Source of the DNA: Mermis nigrescens
Lineage: Eukaryota; Nematoda; Enoplea; Mermithida; Mermithidae
DNA length: 64,000 bases
Direction: 5' to 3'
NCBI GenBank assembly: GCA_036768485.1
Contig: JAVLUZ010000265.1
Location: 1-64,000 of the forward strand
How positions within the stretch are numbered: position 1 is the stretch's first letter; each line of letters starts with the position of its first letter. The notes under the pieces were generated by a model, which saw only the letters and a program-made list of their open reading frames with translations, did no database searches and was not told where the DNA came from. Positions 11,698-26,600 of the stretch are shown here, piece by piece. The position numbers and the translations under genes are program-made.

Positions 11698-14600
11698 GTA
11701 TTGAATCAATTGGCACTGCTATATGTTGCTAAAGTTGTATCTTAAGAAGGCATATTGCAGACATCATAAATGAACAAGGTCAAGGTCGACAATGGGTAAT
11801 ATTTCAGAAATCCAAAACAGTTAGTTCAGTAAACACGAATTTTTTGCTATTCAAATGACAAGAATGGTCAAAATAGCCTAAAACACGTTTTTGTGGTAAT
11901 ATCGCATTTTAAAAGCATTGTAGTCCATTTTGACTACATTATTCCGCTTGAATTACTAAAAAATATAGAAATTGAATTGATAAGTTTAGGGCGCTTTTTG
12001 AATAAAAAGCACATACAAGCAATTATCCAGTGTTCGGAAAAATTTTGACATTATTACCTACCACTTTTGTTCTCAAGAATGATGTAAAAAACGTTCCATC
12101 AGCAGGAACGTAGCTGGCCTTCTGAATTTAGGGGACTAAAATTTTGAAGTCATAAAAATAATCATATATATGAACGTTTATCTGCGAAGTCTAATTGTTG
12201 GAGAGAAATGATTTAAAAAATAAAAAATCTGTTTTGAAAGCGCCCGAAAATTCTGGGCCCATCAACTAAAAAGCATGTTAAAATTTATTCTATTCAAGGA
12301 ATTAAATTTTTTCCAAAGGGAGGCCCTTTCAAAAATACCCGTACTTTCAGAACTTTGGGGGGACTAGTCTAGAAATGTACATCATGGGAATTTCATGGGG
12401 GGTTGAAATTTTAAAGTGCCTTTTTTGGGCCTAAAAATAATGGGCACGCGTCAGCAACATCGTTTTTAGCGTTTCTGACGATTCTTTAAGCTTTCTAGAG
12501 CATAAAAACAACAAAATTTCGAAAAAAATCAAAAAGTCGAATAAATTAAACAAAATACACTCAAAACATGAGTATATGGAGCGGAACGTTGAAAATTTGA
12601 CGCTTTTGAGCAAATAGATAGCTAAAAACGCTTAAAAAAATCACCTTTTTGCGATTTTTTTTAGGAAATTTTTAGAAACTTGAAAAATCGCGATTTTTCT
12701 GGAGGGGGGGGTGAGAAGAAAATTTTTCGGAGGGGGGAGAGTGGAAATTTTTTGGTGGGGGGAAACCAACTTCCCTAAACTCCTCCAAGATCATGTATGG
12801 ACTAGTCCCCCTATCCCACTTGCTACGTGTCTGTCCGTCAGCCCAAAGTCGTCGGACGGTATATACTTGTCTGGCGGACGCTTCAGGAAGTAATATCTCC
12901 TCTCATTCCCGATGTGCATGTATGATGCACACGCACACTGGAGGCATAGATCCACAAGGTCAGTGTTATCAGGAAGAGAGCCAAATCTCAGAACTCCAAA
13001 CGACCAAATTTAGTGTCCAATGATTATTTTGCTATTTAATTGACAAAAATTGTCAAAATAGTCTGTAAATCGCTTCTTCATGGTAATGTCGCAATATTTG
13101 GACTGATTATATCGCGTTTAACAATAAAAACATATTGAAATCGATCGATATGGCGAGAAATTTTGATGCTTTAAAGTAACACTTTGACAAAATTTTGGAC
13201 AGTTTTTGAATAAAAAGAACATAAAATTATGAATCCAGCGCGAAGCGCTGGAGAAATTTTGACACTATTACATAAATGATCGTGGGGGGAGAGCGATTTG
13301 GGAGTGGGGCTTTTCACACCCCCAGAAAACTTCACGCCCCAGAAATTTAGTCACCCCCTCAGAATTCGCGATTTTTCAGGTTTTTTCGTTCTTTTCGCTC
13401 TTTTTCATTTTCTTTACGAAAAATCCACAGTATTTTTCCCATCTGTGATAAAGATTTTAAGATATATTTTGCTAGGTTGAAATTAAAATACGTTAAATAC
13501 GTTTTATTACTCAAATTTTGAGTCAGTCAGACACAGACATGCACAGCAGGGGAATTCTGGAGGACGGGTATGATTTCAAAATGTCTTTTTGGGCCCAAAA
13601 ATGGTGCGTAACGCGCATAGGTGTACAAGGTGAGGGATGGCAGGGGAGGGTGAAATCCTAAAAATCAAGATTATTAAATTTAACGTTCACGATTTTTTCG
13701 CTATTTTAACACAAAATGGTCAAGCCTGTAAAACGTTTTTAGTGGGTGTATCGCATTTTAAAAGCATTTTTAGTCAATTTTGACCGCATTATATCACTGT
13801 TAACACTAAAAATGCACAAATTTATCAATTTCGGGCGCTTTTTGAGTAAAAAGTACTTAAAAGTACTAATCTGGCGCGAAGCACATGAAAAATTTTGACG
13901 TTTTTACTGCTTTTGACCTCAAAAATGATGCAAAAAAACGTCCAATCAGTTCTAAATCGCCGGACATATACCTGTCCAGCTGAGCCTTCAGGGAAGGGGG
14001 TAATATCCCTCACCTATTATGTGCATGTATGGTAACGCGTCAAAAAACATCGTTTTCTGGCGTTTCTGACTGTGCCCTATTCTTCTAAAGCATAAAAACA
14101 TGAAAAAATTTAGAAAAAATTCAAAAATTTACCAAAATATTGTCAAAACATGAATACATATATGGCGCGAAGCGCCAAAAATTTGACACTTTTGACTGCT
14201 TAAAAACGCTTAGAAAAGCACCTTTTTACGAATTTTTAGAAAATCTCTAGAAACTTTCGAAAAATTGCGAATTTTGGGGTGGGGGGTGAAAAGTTTTCTA
14301 GGGCAGGTGTGAAAACCCGCAAATCCCACAAGATCATGTATAATAAGACAGCTCGATTTACCCTTAAGTTGCTCGTATTTCACTCTACTTCAAGACAAAT
14401 TTGTACCTATTACTCAATGCTGTTGGCCTTTGGAATGGGCGTGGAGAACTCAAGTCCCTGTAGTCAGACGGATAGTTTCAGTTGGTGTTAAAGTCTATAG
14501 ACTAGGCATATGAAACAAATGCGTTGCACGTGAATCAACTTTCAGATTTATTCAGTTTTCTGAAGTAACAAATGTCCTCTGCAAGAAATTAGACCTTGAG

Positions 14601-17600
14601 CTACGTGGATATTGTATCGAGGCCGAAAAAGAACAAACAAGGCAGCCTCGAATAGTAATGATGATATCTCACACATGTTCAAGTTTTGTTAATATACTCG
14701 TACATACATACGTCTTCCATCATTTAGTCTTATTTATCTCGCCAACTATGTTGGGTCAATGAGGGGGTGACGGCCGGTCCAACCCCTAAAATTGGCCCCT
14801 GCAAATACAATTGGTAATTTTCTCTAACACTAGAGACATTGATTCCCTAAAAATTTTCTTTTTCATGAATAATTCGTTTTCCGCTCCTTGTATTAATGGA
14901 ACCTACAAATTTGAAGGAGTTGTTGCTATACAAAATCTCTTAAGAGAGTGTTACATAGCTGCGAAAGGTCGGATTTTTTGAGGACATAAATTAAAAATAA
15001 AAAGCGTCCTCTACCCTTCCGTCCAAAGAGTGGTTAAAGTTTTGTCGTCGTACAATTCACATATGTAGCACAAAACTTTCAAATCTCAGAGTCTCGATCC
15101 CTATTTTAGTTCTTCCAGTGTGATCTCTTACGCATTGTGCGATTCGTTTTTCACTATGTGTACGGGGCATAGGTGCACAAGGTTAGGGTCGGCAGGAGGG
15201 GGGGGTGAAATCCCAAAACCCAAAACAGTAAGTTTAACGTTCACGATTTTTTTTGCTGTTTTAAAGATCAAATGGTCAAAATAGCCTTTAAAACGTATTT
15301 TTGTGGTAATATTGCATTTTAAAAGCATTTTTAGTCCATTTTGACTGCATTATATCACTTTAAACACTGAAACATGCGCAAATTTATCAATTTCGGGCGT
15401 TTTTTGAGTAAAAAGTACATAAAAAATCTAATCTGGCGCGAAGCGCCGGAAAAATTTTGACGTTTTAACTGCTTTTTACCCATTAAAAATGCAAAAAACG
15501 TGCCATCAGCTAAAAATCGCCAGACAGTACCTGTCCGGTTGACCATTCAGCGGGGGTAATACCCTTTCTAACCCCCTATATGCATGTATGGTACGGAATG
15601 CTCATTATAATTATCATTTTTTGTCGTGTTGATGCAAAATAAGTCCGGATTTTGAAGCTTTGACCCTCGAACAAGGTGCATTTTTAGCACGCTAAAATAC
15701 ATTCAAAACCAATCTACAAAAGCTATCTTAAATCGGCGAAAAAGTAATGAATGATAAGTCATCCTTTTATTGCTTAGAACTAATTTAATGCCTTGAGGGA
15801 ATGTGCTAGTGCTGCCGCTTTTCAATTAAGAACAAAACTTGAATTAGCTCAGTTATAGCGAGGAGCAGTTTTAAAATTCGAATACTTAAAACCAGACATG
15901 CACAGCTTGGGGATTCTGGAAAAAGGTGAAATTTCAAAGTGCCTCTTTTGGGCCCAAAAAAATGATGGGTATTAGGGATGTGTCACTTAACCGGAACCGG
16001 AGCCGGCTGGAACCGACCATTTTTTGGAAACGGAACAGAACAAATTTTCCAATTTTTCAATAATCGGAACCGATTTTTCCATTTTTTAATAACCGGAACC
16101 GGAACCAATGTGTTTTTAGATCGGTTCTCAGCTCCTAAAAAAAGATAAAAAATTATGATTAAGTAAAGACAGAAACAGAGATTCTCAGATTTTACAGCAA
16201 AAAGCTGATTGACTGTATTATGGGCGATTATACATATAATCTTGTGAGCACTTCTGCTGACTGACACACAAGATTTTACACTAAAAAACAGCTTTTACTG
16301 CATGTTTGAAAAATTTTTCTCAGATCTTTTTCCCTGCATTAAACAAGATCCCTAACTCTCCAGCTGCACAAGCCATTGTATGTATCAACGGTTCCACTTC
16401 AACTCCAACTTTTTGAACAAGAGAAATTTTGATTAAATTAATTGGTAATCGATATAATCATAATGCTAACAGAACGGTTTGAGTGAGAGGTGAAATATAA
16501 TAAATGGAATAAAAAACATTGTATATATAATCGAATAATTACTAATCAACTTTTCTTATTTTTAATAGCACGAGCAAGGTGCTGATAGTGATAAGTGATA
16601 CGGATATTTTAATTCTCTACTGCGATAAAGAGTTTGAGTGCGAGGATGCATGCTGTCTCGTAAATCCAGCACATGTAGCTGACGAGATGAAGAGTAAATG
16701 TATTTTTTAATTTAAATGCTTTTGGTCTAATGTTTTCTAATGTTTATAATCGTTTCATTACTTTTCGGCGCTTAGCTAATTTTTGTACGCGCCGAACATT
16801 ATGTGAGTTGAATAAAGCTTTTGGGGACAAAATGGCGATTTCAGCCTTAATTATGTAGTTTTTTTAGCGAACTTTTAAGAAATATTTTGCTGAAATCTTT
16901 ATCAGCTTTGTATTTGATTCTAGAAAATGGTTGCAAAGAAAGAAGCAACAGTTTAAGTTACCTTTATTCTCCGTTCGGTTCGAATCTATTAAAAATTCTA
17001 AAGCTTGCACCCAGTGGCGGATCTAGGATTTTTCTATAGGGGGCGGTATCCCAACTTTTACAAAAACAGTCTAAAGTAGGTCTGAAAATTTGCGTCTTTA
17101 ACGCGCAAAAATAGCGTTTTTTCGGTGTTTTACATTGTATACTTTTACATAAAATCTTTTTTGACGCAATATTTTTCATAAAATTTTAGAATTTTCGACA
17201 ATGTTGTGCGAAAAAACCATTAAATTTCTTTGACTTTTACGAAAATCTCGGCGCGCAGCGCCAGAAAATTTGTGAAATTAAGGCGGATAGACGTCTAGAA
17301 GCAGGTTTTACTGCTTGATTTCCTGTATTTATTGCATTTGATGCGAAACATTGAAATTTTCAATTGAAAATAGAAGAAAGCTATGCAAAAATATCTGTTT
17401 CTCCCGTTAAAATTGTTTTGAAACCTACATAAACAGAGAATGACTTCCAGGTCGCCAAGAAAGTAAATAAATGCCATTAATAGATATCATACGGCGCGTG
17501 CGCTGGAAAAAATTGAGAAATTATGGTCACTGACGGATCAAAAATCATTGGAAATTGCATATCCATTCTTTATCTCGCCAAATATTTTTGGCCAATGGGG

Positions 17601-20600
17601 AGGGCGGCCCCCACCCTCCTTGAATCCGCGCCTGTTTGCACCTGATTTTCACTTCTAAACGACATCGTAATGCAACAGTGGTAGCATTAACCACGTTTCT
17701 CCACAAATTCGAGTGAATTTCTAAATTGCGAAGAATGTATGCATTGAAAGTGACTCCATCTAAAAGTAAAGACTGGAAAACTCCTAAAAACCCTATTTTG
17801 CATCTTATTGCTTTTTAAAAAGCGAGAGCGTCTTTTGCTGCGAGTAACTGACTTTGTTTCCCTGATAATGTTTTATTCATAAGACTACTAACCCAATTAA
17901 ATATAATTCTATCCTTCGTAGGCGTATTAGCGCTGATGAAGTTGCTCAACATTTTGCAAAATTTAGTCAGGATGAAATGAATTTTAATTCGAAAGAAATC
18001 AAAAAAGTCGAACAAATTGAACAAAATATGGTTAAAACATGAGCATGTGGTGCGAAACGCCGACAATTTGACATTTTTGAGCAAATAGACAGCTAAAAAG
18101 CTTAAAAGCACCTTTTTTTACGAATTTCTGGAAAATTTTTGGAAGCTTTCGAAAAATTGCGAATTCAGGGGGGTTGGAAAAATTTCTGTCAAATTTCTGT
18201 GGGAGAGGGTGAATCTCCCCGAACTCCTTATAATCATGCATGCTTAAAACCGATTTGAATGTAAATTTAAGTCTGTGTATCGTTAGCGAACCGCATCCTT
18301 ATCCGTTTTATGACATGATGTCTACCCTTTTACATACGTTAATATGTCTAAAATTCGGTCAAATTTCTGTCGCATGATAAATTCCTTTGGAGTTGCTTGT
18401 TTTCAGGTGAGAATAGGTGCAGTCCAGAACAAGCTTGCATTGCCTGCAAATGCTTCGGTGCAGGATCAGCTGTCAAAAATGCACACTAGAATAAGTCAGA
18501 TCGCCGAGGTAGCATTCCAGTGCGGTGTCAATGTACTATGCATGCAAGAAGCTTGGTGTGAGATTTTTTTGCATCTATTTTTACATATGGTTAGTTTGAA
18601 TTAGTAGATGAAATAGCTGAGCAATGGTTTCATTCTTAATAGGGCGTTTCGCCCGAAATTATGAATCGTAAAAATAAAAAATTATTGTTTGACATTTAAC
18701 AGTTGATAATAGAGTGACAATTTTATGTCAAACAACCACGATTCTTTGTATTCGGCAATGATTTTTCCCTGTGCACAGGGCCGTATTCAAGGGGGTGGAC
18801 GTCCGCCCCTCCCCCTCGGCCGGAAAAATTTTTGAAAGGCAAGATAATGCACGGAAAGATGGAAAAATCGAGTGTCCTTGTCTTAAAATCTCCAAATTTT
18901 CGGTGCTTCGCGCCGTATGTGAAGTATTTTCCATAATTTCGATTGGAGCGCGCGACCAAAAAATGACACTTTTTATAGTTTTTTGTCTGAAAATTTTTTT
19001 TAAAAAGTTCGAATTTTTTTATCTTAATGGATAGAGCACTTAAAAAACGTCGGAAATTGAGATTTTTGCGAGCTATTCCGATGAGTTTTCCGAAATATAG
19101 ACCAATTTATGTTGGGTTCGCCCCTGGCCGAATTCTGAATACGGGCCTGCCTGTGTACATGTTTTTGGGACCATCTTTGTATATATATATATATACATAA
19201 TTTTTTGCTTGACCAAAAGCTGTAAAAAGGTCTGCAATTCTCGAAAATTTTCGACGCTTCGCGCCGGAATCAGTAATTGAATGGCTTAAATCTCCTTTTG
19301 AAAAGGCGGAACTGTCAAGAAATCATAGGTAGCGCGATAGCGCTACCTACATATAATATACTTGGCCACCTTTTTTCTTATATGTTTATCACAGCGAGTG
19401 CGAGTTTTGTGTCCCCCTCTCACAGCAACAACGGCCCACACCTTGTGAGGTGCGGTTCTTTTTAAACGATATATAATTAAAAAACTCGTTCTACCATTTT
19501 TTCCTTTGTTTACACTCAATGCCGAGTTAGCAATGAGTGTGTAAAGTGTAAACCAAAAAATTAAATAATTTGCGGAGGGCCAATTTTTTTAAATGTTGCA
19601 CTTGAGCTGTAGATTACGAATCTGACCTTAATATTTCTTTACACTCGATGGCTGTTTGCACAAAAATGTAAAGTATACGGGGTTTTTACTCCTTGCGTGT
19701 TTTCAGCTTATCTAACTCAATTTTGGTTTCTGTGCAGTCCAATTGGCTTTATAATGTAGAGGGTTACAATACGTCAAGGACCAATTTTGTTTCTCTTCTA
19801 ACGCAATATTTCTTGAGATGTGATCGTTCTAGTGTAAAGGGTTCGAGACGAAAAACGAAATTTCTTAAGCTACTCCGTTAAGTAGGTGGAACATTCTAAT
19901 TATGCTTAAAATGTGCCCTGACCTTAGCGTTACAGATCCTTGTTTATTTTGTTTCTATACACCCGATATTGCGTTATTAGCACAAGTGTAAAGTTTACAC
20001 CAAGAAGCACTTTTCCGCCCAGAGCGTTGGGTATCAAACAATTTGCGGAGGGCCAATTTTTTTAAATGTTGCCCTCGAGTTGTAGATTACGAATCTGACC
20101 TTAAAATTTCTTTACATTCAATGTTAGCGTGTCCTGAAGCTTATCTAACTCAATTTTGGTTTCTGTGCAGTCCAATTGGTTTTATAATGTAGAGGGCTAC
20201 AATATCTCAAATGGTAAAATTTTTTCTCTTTTAATGCAATATTTCTTGATCTGTGATCATTTTAGTGTACAGGGTTCGAGACGAAAAAGAAATTCCCTCA
20301 GCTACTTGCACCCGGTAAAAATGTTTGAAAGATAAGATAATGCACGTAAAGATGGAAAAATCGACTGTCGTTAACGTGAATGCTTCAAATTTTCGGCGCT
20401 TCGCGCCGGATGTGAAGTATTTTTTTATCATTTTGACTTGAGCGCAACCGAAAAATGACAGTTTTTCATAGCTCTCTGTGTGGAAAAAGTTTTCTTCCAA
20501 AAAGCTCGAATTTTGTGATCTTAATGGATAGAGCATGGCGAAAAACGTCGATAATTGCGAGCTATCCCGATGAATTTTACAAGTTATAGACCAATTTATG

Positions 20601-23600
20601 TTAGGTCCGCCCCCTCCCTTCTTGGCTGAATCCTGGATACGGGCTTGGTGACATGTAAGCATAAAAATTTTAGCCGCGACCTGAGGTATTCTATTGATTA
20701 TTTATTCTTTCCGTTTATTAGTTTTCGACCGCATTATATTTACATAAATAAATTTGCGAAGTTTTCAGGAATAACTTGTATCGAAAACGATTCCTCTTAA
20801 AATTAGATAGCACGAAATGCTTATTGAAGCAATTTTTGTGATGATTGATTTTTCATGTCTAGTTATCAATAATCTGTAAAAACGTGGATTTCCGGCCGGC
20901 CTCATCAACATGAAAATTTGCTTTGAAAATTCCGCTTATTTTGTTTACCTGGTCATAAATGCACATAGGGATTGAGAGCAGTGTTTTTGTACAAGGTTCG
21001 TTTGTACATGTACTAAGATGGTCCCTAAAAGTCTTTGTACATTTTGTACACACAATTTTTGGGTACTATAATATGGTGCAGTAGCGATTTTAGTGTGGCA
21101 AAAAGAGTTTTTCGACCATTAGTAGTGTATTTTAGCTAATTTCTGGGTTTCTGAGGGCGAAAAATCACTAATAATCGTCTCAAAACGGCGTGAAGCGCCG
21201 AAAAATGTTACATTTCTCTTTTCAAAATGCAATTTCTGATATTATATAGATATTATAGAACACAATTACTTCATTTCGGCGCGAAGCGCCGAAAATTTTT
21301 GCGAATTTAAACCTTTTTTGCAGTTTTTGTCTTCCCAAAAATCTTTGTACATGTACAACGACGGTCCCCAAAAGTCTTTGTACATCGGGAAAAATCTTTG
21401 CCGAATACAAAAAATTGGCTGAGAGGGCGTATTATCCCCCTGAAGGGTCAGCCAGACAGGTACTGTCCAGCAATTTTGATCCAACGGAACATTTTTCGCA
21501 TAATTTTTTTTAGAACAAAACCAGTAACAATGTCAATATTCTTTACTTTTATGTGCTTTATACTTGCAAAGCAACCAATATTGATCAATTTCTTTATTTT
21601 TAAGTATTAAAAGCGATGTAATGCAGTTAAATTGGACCAAAAAGCTTTTTAGATGCGGTATTATCACGAAAAAATGTCTTATACGCTTTTTTGACCATTT
21701 TCGTCGTTTGATTAGCAAAAAAATCGTGAACACTGAATTCACTGGTTTGGATTTCTGGATTCCCCACCCCTGCCGATCCTGACCTTGTGCATCTACATAT
21801 GATCTTGTTGCTTTGCCAGGGGCCGCTTGCATCAACTTCAACTGAACTAATCTATTAGTACAGTCGCGATATGTCAATAATAGTGAAGTTCCGCTTGCAA
21901 AAAATATATAGTACCTAGTTCGTTAGTGCCTTTCTAATAGTCGATTCTGGCTTTCACAAAAGAGTTTTCTCATTATTTTTCCGTGTGTACATATAATGGT
22001 CAAACGTGTGAAAAGATGTTCTGAATCGATGTTTCTTGATGTCCTTAGCTTTTTAACTTTTTACTTCAATTTTTAATCCAATTAATTTGTCTGAATTTTT
22101 TGATTTTAGAATGTTTATTAATTTTTTAACAAAAGACTTCTAGAAACATTCAGTATAATCAGCTAAATACGATAACGAATTGCGAGAAAATTATATTGCG
22201 CGACTGAAAATTACATTGAGCTACATACTTCGGTAAAAAATATTTTTTGCAATTGAATAAACCTCGATTCGTGTAGCGCCTACTATGAAGATTCTTAGCT
22301 CCAATATGCATTATATAAATCTCGAATGTGCCTAGAACTAATTATTTTTCGGCTGTATGATTCAATCGTATTTCATAGTGTTTTTATAATCATTGCCAAA
22401 CCAGACGTACAAATATCAAAGGACGTCCATAGCATAAAGCATATCTACAATCACATCGAAAGATCAATAATAATTTTTAATAGTAAGAATTCATACATAC
22501 AAAATTATTGACTATATTGAACTACTGAAATGGAACTGAATTATTAGAAAGTGGACTACTCTATTAGTGTCTGATACAAACGGACACTTGAACTGTTAGA
22601 AACTGGCTAATTTATTAGTCGTTGGTGCAAGCGAACACTTGTGAAGTGCTTAAGTAATAAATTAGTGCAAACGGCCCCGGAGGCAGTTCAAATAAACATC
22701 TTCGATCAGCCAATTATTTGAACAAAAGTGATTTCAAAAGCGCATTTCGTTGCGTAACATTTTAAATCTCCCACGGTTTTATCCTCATTTTCTGTTTCAG
22801 ATATGCCATTTGCATTTTGTACGCGAGAAAAATTGCCATGGAGTGAATTTGCAGAAGATGCTGAGAATGGCTCTACAACGGAGTTCTGCAAGCAGGTGAT
22901 ACATTCAGTATATGCAGTATAAATGGGCAAGGTAGGGATAACTAAAGGGGGAGGGGAGGTTACATTGAGGAAAACGGGCGTACTGCAGTAAGAATTGATC
23001 ATGAAAGGCGTTTTTTACAACATAAAAAATATCATTGACCATTCCAGCTTCCTAAAATGCCACTTTTGATGGAATAAGGCAATTATATTTGATTTCAAAC
23101 TGCATTTTATCGAGGAAAGTACATGTTATTAACCATGTTTTATAAAAACTCATATGACTAAAAGATTTCTAACAAGCATGAAAAGATTAATTTTTTTCTG
23201 TGGTAGAATGACTAATTTGATTGAAAATTAGTATGAATAAGATTTTTTGAAATAAGCTCGAAAATTACGAGCAACACCATACGTTATACTACTGAAATTG
23301 CATTCCAGTACAATTTTTCATAGTTTTAGGAGAGAAAACCACACTCTCGCCCTCCCTATGCTCTTGTGTACTATGTAGGTATCACACGCGTTACAAAGAA
23401 GATAGGAGGATCCCCACTCGAAGTTGACCTTTTCCGCATCCCATCCCCCGTAAATGTTCGAGTTTTTGCCCTTCCCCCGAATTTTGGGGAAATATGTCTT
23501 GTTAGCACATTTTTAAGCGTTTTTTTCGTCATTTTGGCCAAGGATACAAGATTAAGATCATTTATCCTCCTCAACAGTCAATTGCCCTACACCCTAAATG

Positions 23601-26600
23601 TAAAGCTGTTACATGTAACGTATTTAGGTTAGATGCTTATAATTATCGCACTTACTAATGATAGTGCTTATTAGCTGGCAGCAGCATAACCTCGATTTTG
23701 GCAATTTCTTTGTGATCGACTTCTTTATTAATATGCTCAAAATCATGTCGTTTTTCTTTTTAAGTCGCACGTAGAATATATTCCTGAAGTTCGAACTGTT
23801 CAACAGAGCTTAGTTCTTATACGGTTATTAATTATTTTATAAGAATATCCGCACTTTAAATTTTACTTTCGATTATTGATATGCATGTTAATCTGTTCTA
23901 TGTTGTTTTTAGTTGGCTGCGAAATATCATATGGTAATTATATCGCCTATCCTTGAAAGGGATGAACGATTTGGTGACGTTCTTTGGAATACAGCTGGTA
24001 TTTAGTATTGCATATTTTTCTTTTTTACTGTTGTCATGCTGAAATGGTTCTTTCAGTAATTATCGATGAAAATGGCCGATTTTTGGGCAAAACCCGGAAG
24101 AATCATATTCCTCGCGTCGGCGATTTTAACGAAGTATACGACGAAATGTAAAGCATCACTTCAGTCGTTCGTTTAGATATATTTTTCAATTTTAGTCGAC
24201 TTACTACTTGGAAGGAAATTTGGGGCATCCAGTTTTCGAAACTACTTACGGAAAGGAGCGCACTGATGATTATAATCATGTTTTTATGGCTTGACTGTCA
24301 AAATTCTTGCTGGTCTGTTACAAATACGAATAGATTCTGCTCAGTTCCAGAATTTTAGTTTGCTTAGCAGTATAATAAATAAACAAAATTATAAAAAAAA
24401 CAAGTCGACAGCTCGAAGTTTTACTTTTATTATGTTTTATTTTTATGATAAAATCAGAGTAAAATTTTCTTCTTCCAGGAAAGATATCAGTTAACATATG
24501 CTTTGATCGTCATCATCCACTTAGTTGGCTTATGTATGCGATCAATGGCGCAGAGATCGTTTTCAATCCCTCGGCGACTGTTTCTCATTTCAGGTAAAAA
24601 CTGCGTCTTAAATAGTTCTTTTTCTAAACTGAGGTTATTTCAATTACTTTTGGCATGCTTGAGAAAAATTTTAAATTTTGAACTTTTTTCATCTTTGTAA
24701 TATGCACAGGCTCAAGATTTTCGGAAGATCGTTTGCCAAACAATTGCTCCAAACACAATAGTTATTTTACCGCTAAAAGAAGCTAAAATTATAATAAAAT
24801 TCTAACAAACATATCTACATTTTATGCTGCAACTTTAAATCGCCCACTCGCGCTCTCAGAATGCGTTGCTTGTTTTCAGGCGATATAATTTGGCTTAAAA
24901 TGCCGATTTAATGCATATTTCAATTTACATAACTCACTTTTTCTCCTTTCTTTTCTCATACATACTTCCGTGGTCTAAATATCTTAAGGGACAGTTTTTG
25001 AATTCAGTGAACCGCTTTGGCCTATTGAAGCTAGGAATGCTGCCATAGCGAACAGCTACTTTACTGTAGCGATTAACAGGGTTGGAACAGAAACGTTTCC
25101 GAATGTTTTTACATCTGCAGATGGAAAGTCAGGTTAGATTTTGTTGGTAAGCTACGATATTGTATACGGCATATGCAGGGCCGTATTTATGGAAAGCACG
25201 GTTGCTTCACACTTTTTGAAAAACAACTTTGAAAAGTAAGATGGTGCACGAAAAGATAAAAAATTGCATGTCTTTGAAATGAAATGTTAAAATTTTTGGA
25301 TGTAAAGTATTTTCCATAATTTTGGCTAAAGTGCGATAAAAAATTGACTTTTTTGAGTTTTTAAACTCTGCATTTTGTGATCTAAAAGGGTAGTGCACGT
25401 CTAAAACGTCGGAAAATGCGGTTTTTGCAAGCTATCCCGACTAATTTTCCGAGATGCATATAGGCCAATTTATGTCGGGTTCGCCTCTCCTGACCGAATT
25501 CTGGATACGGGTCTGGTCACACGTGTAGTCTAAGCAGAGTAAACTTCAGTGAAGTCCAATTTATCCGAAAGTTTTTCCTGTACTTTTCAAAATTGTGGGA
25601 AAAGTTTGACATCACTGATCGCGGATATACGAAATGCGTGCTAATGAGTCATAGTTTCCAGAGGTCGAAAGTTCAGAGCGGGAGTGAAATCCCAAAATTT
25701 TGGACCACTAAATTTAGAGTTCTAGCTTTTTTGCAGGTCAAATATGAAAAATGGTTAAAACATCCTATATAACATGTTTTAATGTGGGAAACTGCATTTT
25801 TTAGTACTTTTTGTCTAATTCTGACTAGTTTTGTCACTTTTGTACGTACAAAATATAAGAATGTATCGAAAAATCTTGACTTTTTACATCCTTTTAAGCA
25901 GTGATCGTACGGGGTCAGATTTTCACCCCCGATCGGGGTCGGGGATGAAAAACCCCGGTTTTCGGGGTCGGGGTCGGGGTTGAAGATTAACAATTAACAT
26001 TGCATGATTACATACCAATTTGAAAAGGATAAAAACGATACCTTCACTTGTTTGTAGAGCATACTAATAAAGCTGGTTATATTCAACATTTTATTTTCAT
26101 TCCAAGTTCAAGCATGGTTTTAGCAATTTAGCATTACCTTCAAGTTTAATCACTAATCGCTCTCGCTTTTTCGTATTCTTCCACAGTTTTTTCATAGCGG
26201 TTTTCTATGGCGCACTGATTGTAGAGGAGCCAATGGCGCGAAGCGCCGAAAATTTTCCGAAATTTTTACCGTTTTCATGTAGAATTTACGCCTTTTTATT
26301 GACAAACAGTTCGGAAATCATAAGAGGCGCTAAACATCAAGAAATTCAGTCATATTTTACTGCCCGAAGACAATAATTGGCGGTGCTAAGTGCAGGAAAA
26401 TTTTGACGTTTTTACTCTTTAAACTCAATTTATACCGCTTAAATCATACAGAACAGATAAACTAACTGCGGCGCGAAGCGCCGAAAATTTTTAAAAATTC
26501 CTAATCCTTTTACCTTTTCTGTCCTCCTAAAAATCTCTTTCAATATGTAGAACGAGATTGTACGGCTGAAGGTCTGGGGTGCGCGCTCAAGCGCCACCAG

